A stretch of 64,000 bases of DNA from Amycolatopsis jiangsuensis (GTDB lineage: Bacteria; Actinomycetota; Actinomycetes; Mycobacteriales; Pseudonocardiaceae). Below, in pieces: positions 63,717 to 64,000 of this stretch. The stretch spans positions 7,404,501 to 7,468,500 of the forward strand of contig NZ_JACHMG010000001.1 in the NCBI RefSeq assembly GCF_014204865.1, read 5' to 3'. The notes beneath the pieces are model-generated. The model did no database searches and was not told the origin of the DNA. It was given only the letters and a program-made list of their open reading frames with translations. Every line of letters begins with the position of its first letter. The stretch's first letter is position 1. A program made the position numbers and the translations under genes.

Positions 63717-64000
63717 GTGCTGAGGTCCGCGCCGCGGCATTTCGTCGATCGGGTCGACGAGTGCCGTGAGCTGGTCGAGCGGTCCCGCCAGCGGCCGGGG
63801 GTTTTCGTCCTGCAAGGGATCGGCGGGGTCGGGAAGACCGCGGTCATGCTCCGCTGCGCGCGGGAGCTGCGGCCCTCATTCGATTGTGTGCTGGACGTCT
63901 CGATGAGCGCTTCGGCGCAGGCGAAGACGGTCGAGCAGGTCCTCGACGTGTTCCTGCTCCAGCTCGAGGCGAAGCTGATCCCGCCGACGCTGGACGGCAA
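63717..64000 (+). CDS. STAND/NB-ARC-type NTPase, N-terminal part (cut by window end)
   Basis: The frame is open from GTG 63717 to the window end: 94 codons, no stop. It begins VLRSAPRHFVDRVDECRELV, then has the P-loop LQGIGGVGKTAVMLRCA (Walker A GGVGKT, about 35-40). This is the start of a STAND nucleotide-binding domain as in NB-ARC, SARP/AfsR-like or TPR-type regulators and NLR-like defence proteins. GGAGG lies five bases upstream of the GTG. An ATG at 63694 in another frame ends after nine codons. What follows beyond the window decides its role. Confidence 0.8.
   Translation, partial: MLRSAPRHFVDRVDECRELVERSRQRPGVFVLQGIGGVGKTAVMLRCARELRPSFDCVLDVSMSASAQAKTVEQVLDVFLLQLEAKLIPPTLDG

Overview
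The window looks like part of the chromosome of a high-GC actinomycete. G/C dominates third codon positions, GTG starts are common, genes overlap by ATGA or GTGA, and a mycothiol-type DinB/maleylpyruvate-isomerase protein is present. The mix of a modular polyketide synthase, an anchored-repeat ABC transporter and many small catabolic operons fits the order Pseudonocardiales (Amycolatopsis-like). That placement is inference. No tRNA, rRNA, CRISPR array, integrase or transposase was seen.

Layout. (1) 2-14608: the right-hand part of a type I polyketide synthase cluster, with two genes on the + strand. The first is cut by the window edge and carries a KS-AT-ACP module followed by a fully reducing module. 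The second is a single fully reducing module. Neither has a thioesterase, so the line ends elsewhere. (2) 14903-21466: a six-gene operon for an anchored-repeat zinc/manganese-type ABC importer: a lipoprotein binding protein with an inserted surface domain, ATPase, permease and three membrane-anchored surface proteins. A Zur-like box lies upstream. (3) 21546-27008: a TetR regulator, a serine hydrolase, an S9 peptidase and an M24 peptidase. (4) 27078-30858: a broken LacI gene, an intact LacI-type palindrome and a secreted GH92 mannosidase. (5) 30893-36315: an Lrp regulator divergent from a PLP decarboxylase, then LysR, FAD oxidoreductase and MFS genes. (6) 36335-37380: a scar where a LysR gene and an amidohydrolase gene have both lost their 5' ends at the same point.

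(7) 37388-50435: a catabolic island. It has a mycothiol-dependent isomerase-like protein, a LysR, two genes on the - strand (LigI-like lactonase, RidA) and an eight-gene + strand operon: HpcH/HpaI aldolase, LigJ-like 4-oxalomesaconate hydratase, ThDP enzyme, 4,5-dihydroxyphthalate-decarboxylase-like protein, amidohydrolase and a binding protein/permease/ATPase importer. It ends in a hydantoinase B remnant. The enzymes fit the lower part of a protocatechuate/phthalate-type meta-cleavage route, but no ring-cleavage dioxygenase is present. (8) 50870-51355: a small membrane protein. (9) 51553-56512: a LysR gene divergent from acyl-CoA dehydrogenase, CitE lyase, CaiB CoA-transferase and MaoC hydratase, with a perfect TATGCC-N11-GGCATA site between them. 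This matches itaconate/mesaconate breakdown. (10) 56624-63177: a - strand operon (CapA-like phosphoesterase, M19 dipeptidase, M20 hydrolase, MFS transporter) with a divergent IclR regulator and a nearby alpha/beta hydrolase that may share an operator. (11) 63717-64000: the start of a STAND/NB-ARC-type NTPase cut by the window end.

The most interesting items are the zinc-type surface system with its apparently permuted domain insert, the two-gene deletion scar, the itaconate-type operon with its operator, the CapA/dipeptidase operon with a candidate shared operator, and the partial STAND gene.
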